A stretch of 63,770 nucleotides of DNA, taken from Cloacimonetes bacterium UBA5210. GTDB lineage: Bacteria; Cloacimonadota; Cloacimonadia; Cloacimonadales; Cloacimonadaceae. Positions 61,753 through 63,770 of the stretch are shown here, one piece after another (positions within the stretch are counted from its first letter, which is position 1; each line of letters begins with the position of its first letter). The DNA is taken from contig DHVK01000024.1 in the NCBI GenBank assembly GCA_002412625.1, positions 1 to 63,770 of the forward strand, written 5' to 3'. Below the pieces are notes generated by a model. That model was not told the DNA's origin and did not search any database. It worked only from the letters and a program-made list of their open reading frames with translations. The position numbers were made by a program, and so were the translations under genes.

Positions 61753-63471
61753 ATGGGTCCCATCACCGAGCACCATCTGATGCTGTTTTTGGTCCAGTTT
61801 GCTCTGGTTCTGGGGCTTTGCAAGTTGTTCGGCTATTTCTTCATGAAGATGCGGCAATCCAGCATCACCGGGGATATTCTTGTGGGCATCATCCTGGGTC
61901 CGGCGATTTTGGGCAAGCTGTTTCCAGCCCTCCATTTGAGCATCTTTCCTGATGATACCGTGCAACGTACGATGCTGGAAACGATTGCCTGGTTCGGCAA
62001 TCTCTTCTTGTTGATGGAAGCTGGTCTGGAAATCAATTTCTCCAGAATCTGGCAACAGCGGGGGGATGCCGTGAAGCTCTCCATATCGGATCTCACCTTG
62101 CCGATTATCATCAGTTTCCTGCCGATCTATCTGCTCCCGGCGCACTATCTGGTGGATCCTTCCCACAGGCTGCTGTTTGCCCTCTTCTTGTCCGCGGTGA
62201 TGACCATCAGCGCGCTGCCGGTGGCGATCCGGGGGATGCGGGATCTGAATATTCTGAAGACGGATGTGGGCTTTTTGATCCTCTCCGCGCTAACCATGAA
62301 CGATATCGCCGGCTGGGTGCTCTTCACCATTATCCTTGGCGTGTTTGCCCATGGCAGCCTGGAGCTGTCGTTCATCGTCCGCCTTGTGCTGCTCACGCTT
62401 GGCTTTACCTTCATCAGCCTTGTTCTTCTGCGTCGTGTGGTGGACAAAGTGGTTACCTTTATTCACAACATCAGCGGCGAGGCATCCGGGCTCAAGATCA
62501 CTTTCATCATGCTTGTGGGCGCGCTGTTTGGCGCGATCACGCTGAAGATCGGCATCCATTCTTTGTTTGGGTTTTTCATCGCCGGTACCATCCTGGGAGA
62601 GGCAAAACACATCAGCGAGCGCGACCGTTTTGTGGTTAATCGCCTGGTATATTCGGCGTTTGTGCCCATCTTTTTTGCCAATATCGGCCTGCATCTGGAT
62701 TTTATCGCCAATTTCGATCTCCCCCTGGTCCTGATCATGCTTTCGGTAGGCATCAGCTCTCGCTATATGGCGGCATATCTCGGAGCCCGGTGGTCAAAGC
62801 AACACAAGAGCAATCTTTCGGTGATCTCCATTGCCCACACTCCCGGGGGTGAAATGCACATCGTGGTAGGCATGCTGGCCTACTCCGGAGGGCTGATCAG
62901 CGATAAAATCCTGGTCAGCATCATCTCTTCCTCGCTGATCTCCACGATTATCTTTGGGCCCTGGTTGTCGCTCGCGGTGCGCAAACTGCGCAAGAATATC
63001 CATGAAGTAGTCTTCCGGGAAGAGGATGTGTCAATCGATGTGGAGGCTGGCTCGCAAGAGCAAATGCTGGTCGTGATGAGCCGGACCGTGGCCAGGCGGA
63101 GCAAACTGCATCAAGCCCAGATACTCCAGGAGATCAAACTCAGGGAAGAGCAGATGAGCACCGCAATGGGCAGCTCCATTGCCATTCCGCACGCCCGGGT
63201 TGAAGGGCTGAAGCATTCGCATATCTTTGTTTTTCTTAGTCGCCAGGGTCTGGAGTGGGACAGCCCGGATGGCAGTTTGGTGCGCTTGATTGTGCTGGTG
63301 ATCACACCTAAAGAATCGCCCAATGCCCAATTGCAAATTCTGCAGAGCCTGGCCCACACCCTGCGTGATCGCCAGAAAGCCCAAAGCCTGGTGAATAGCA
63401 GGGATAGCCGCTATATCTGGGCTGCGCTGAAACATGAGATTGATCAATGCAGCGAGTGTGATGTTAGGTAG
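61753..63471 (+). CDS. CPA2 cation/H+ antiporter with C-terminal EIIA domain (copy 2)
   Basis: 572 residues from ATG 61753 with AAAGGAG upstream; the TTG at 61750 is less likely. The first 100 residues are about 76% identical to copy 1 by hand count and the rest aligns without large gaps, including SALTMNDIAG and SIAIPHARV. Tandem duplication 137 bp apart with separate ribosome binding sites. Divergence is spread evenly, so it is not recent. Confidence 0.9.
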   Translation: MGPITEHHLMLFLVQFALVLGLCKLFGYFFMKMRQSSITGDILVGIILGPAILGKLFPALHLSIFPDDTVQRTMLETIAWFGNLFLLMEAGLEINFSRIWQQRGDAVKLSISDLTLPIIISFLPIYLLPAHYLVDPSHRLLFALFLSAVMTISALPVAIRGMRDLNILKTDVGFLILSALTMNDIAGWVLFTIILGVFAHGSLELSFIVRLVLLTLGFTFISLVLLRRVVDKVVTFIHNISGEASGLKITFIMLVGALFGAITLKIGIHSLFGFFIAGTILGEAKHISERDRFVVNRLVYSAFVPIFFANIGLHLDFIANFDLPLVLIMLSVGISSRYMAAYLGARWSKQHKSNLSVISIAHTPGGEMHIVVGMLAYSGGLISDKILVSIISSSLISTIIFGPWLSLAVRKLRKNIHEVVFREEDVSIDVEAGSQEQMLVVMSRTVARRSKLHQAQILQEIKLREEQMSTAMGSSIAIPHARVEGLKHSHIFVFLSRQGLEWDSPDGSLVRLIVLVITPKESPNAQLQILQSLAHTLRDRQKAQSLVNSRDSRYIWAALKHEIDQCSECDVR

Positions 63472-63594
63472 TTCTTAGTCGTGGTTCGTGGTTGGGATTC
63501 TTGCCGCTCTGATAGCGCAAAAATGGTCAAGCCATGCCCAATATACCAATGCAGAAGTACAGGGAAAAGCTAACAAATTTGTGGGCAAAAAAAA

Positions 63595-63670
63595 TGGCAT
63601 CCCGTAGGGGAATCGAACCCCTGTTGCGTGACTGAGAATCACGAGTCCTAGGCCACTAGACGAACGGGAC
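63595..63670 (-). tRNA. tRNA-Glu (CTC)
   Basis: A full cloverleaf of 76 nt on the minus strand. Acceptor GTCCCGT / ACGGGAT with one G-T pair, T-loop GTTCGATTC, anticodon loop TTCTCAG (anticodon CTC), and encoded CCA at 63595-63597. Confidence 0.95.
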
Positions 63671-63710
63671 GCAATAAAAAAGGCGCTGACGCACCTCGAT
63701 ATTGAATATT

Positions 63711-63770
63711 TGGCGACCCCTAGGGGAATCGAACCCCTCTTGCAAGAATGAAAATCTTGAGTCCTAACCG
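63711..63770 (-). tRNA. tRNA-Glu (TTC), 5' end cut by window
   Basis: The 3' sixty bases: anticodon stem-loop CAAGA-TTTTCAT-TCTTG (anticodon TTC), T-arm GTTCGATTC, acceptor 3' strand AGGGGTC and encoded CCA at 63711-63713. The 5' acceptor and part of the D-arm lie outside the window. Confidence 0.93.

Overview
The window reads as a chromosome segment of an anaerobic, Gram-negative fermenter, most likely Candidatus Cloacimonadota (WWE1, FCB group). The clues are large secreted proteins ending in an NPFNPxT-type C-terminal sorting/FlgD-like domain, lipoproteins and an outer-membrane beta-barrel, Rex, RNase HIII, and two phosphate acyltransferases suited to amino-acid or short-chain-acid fermentation. 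The taxon is inferred from gene content only. Almost all genes are on the minus strand, with tight spacing and clear AGGAG-type ribosome binding sites.

Layout. 1-125: start of an exported protein. 496-7637: one minus-strand operon for envelope thiol-redox chemistry (DsbD-like protein, Omp28-like lipoprotein, TlpA-like thioredoxin with a His/Cys tail, beta-barrel, thioredoxin-fold protein with sorting domain) ending in a ZIP metal transporter. 8215-19215: M29 aminopeptidase and Rex downstream of a five-gene membrane cluster made of two paralogous 917/967-residue FN3-like/DUF6754-type proteins bracketing three small membrane proteins; this is the best candidate here for an undescribed system. 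19451-26334: GNAT protein, a repeat-rich gap with a 335-bp element bearing terminal inverted repeats, and a 1717-residue surface protein. 26591-38016: ClpB, two HEAT-repeat proteins flanking an rRNA/tRNA methyltransferase, a degenerate aspartyl-protease-fold protein, FolC-RNase HIII, a pilin-like protein, a lytic transglycosylase and a ferritin-like protein. 38177-48629: DUF3795 protein, a lipoprotein, RmuC-VanY-type peptidase, a Ptb-Ptb-RpiB-GlyA operon and an LpoB-like/COG3014-like lipoprotein pair. 49095-63770: M6 metalloprotease, hybrid PAS sensor kinase, FetAB with two passengers, two tandem CPA2 antiporters carrying EIIA domains, and two tRNA-Glu genes, the second cut by the window end.

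A dispersed composite repeat (a hairpin module B containing CAAGCTGTTAT and a terminator-like module A containing TTTTTCTGTCAAATAGCACCC-like sequence) occupies seven intergenic gaps and never interrupts a gene. No CRISPR array, prophage, transposase or replication origin was seen. All identities are from reading translations by eye; no database search was run.
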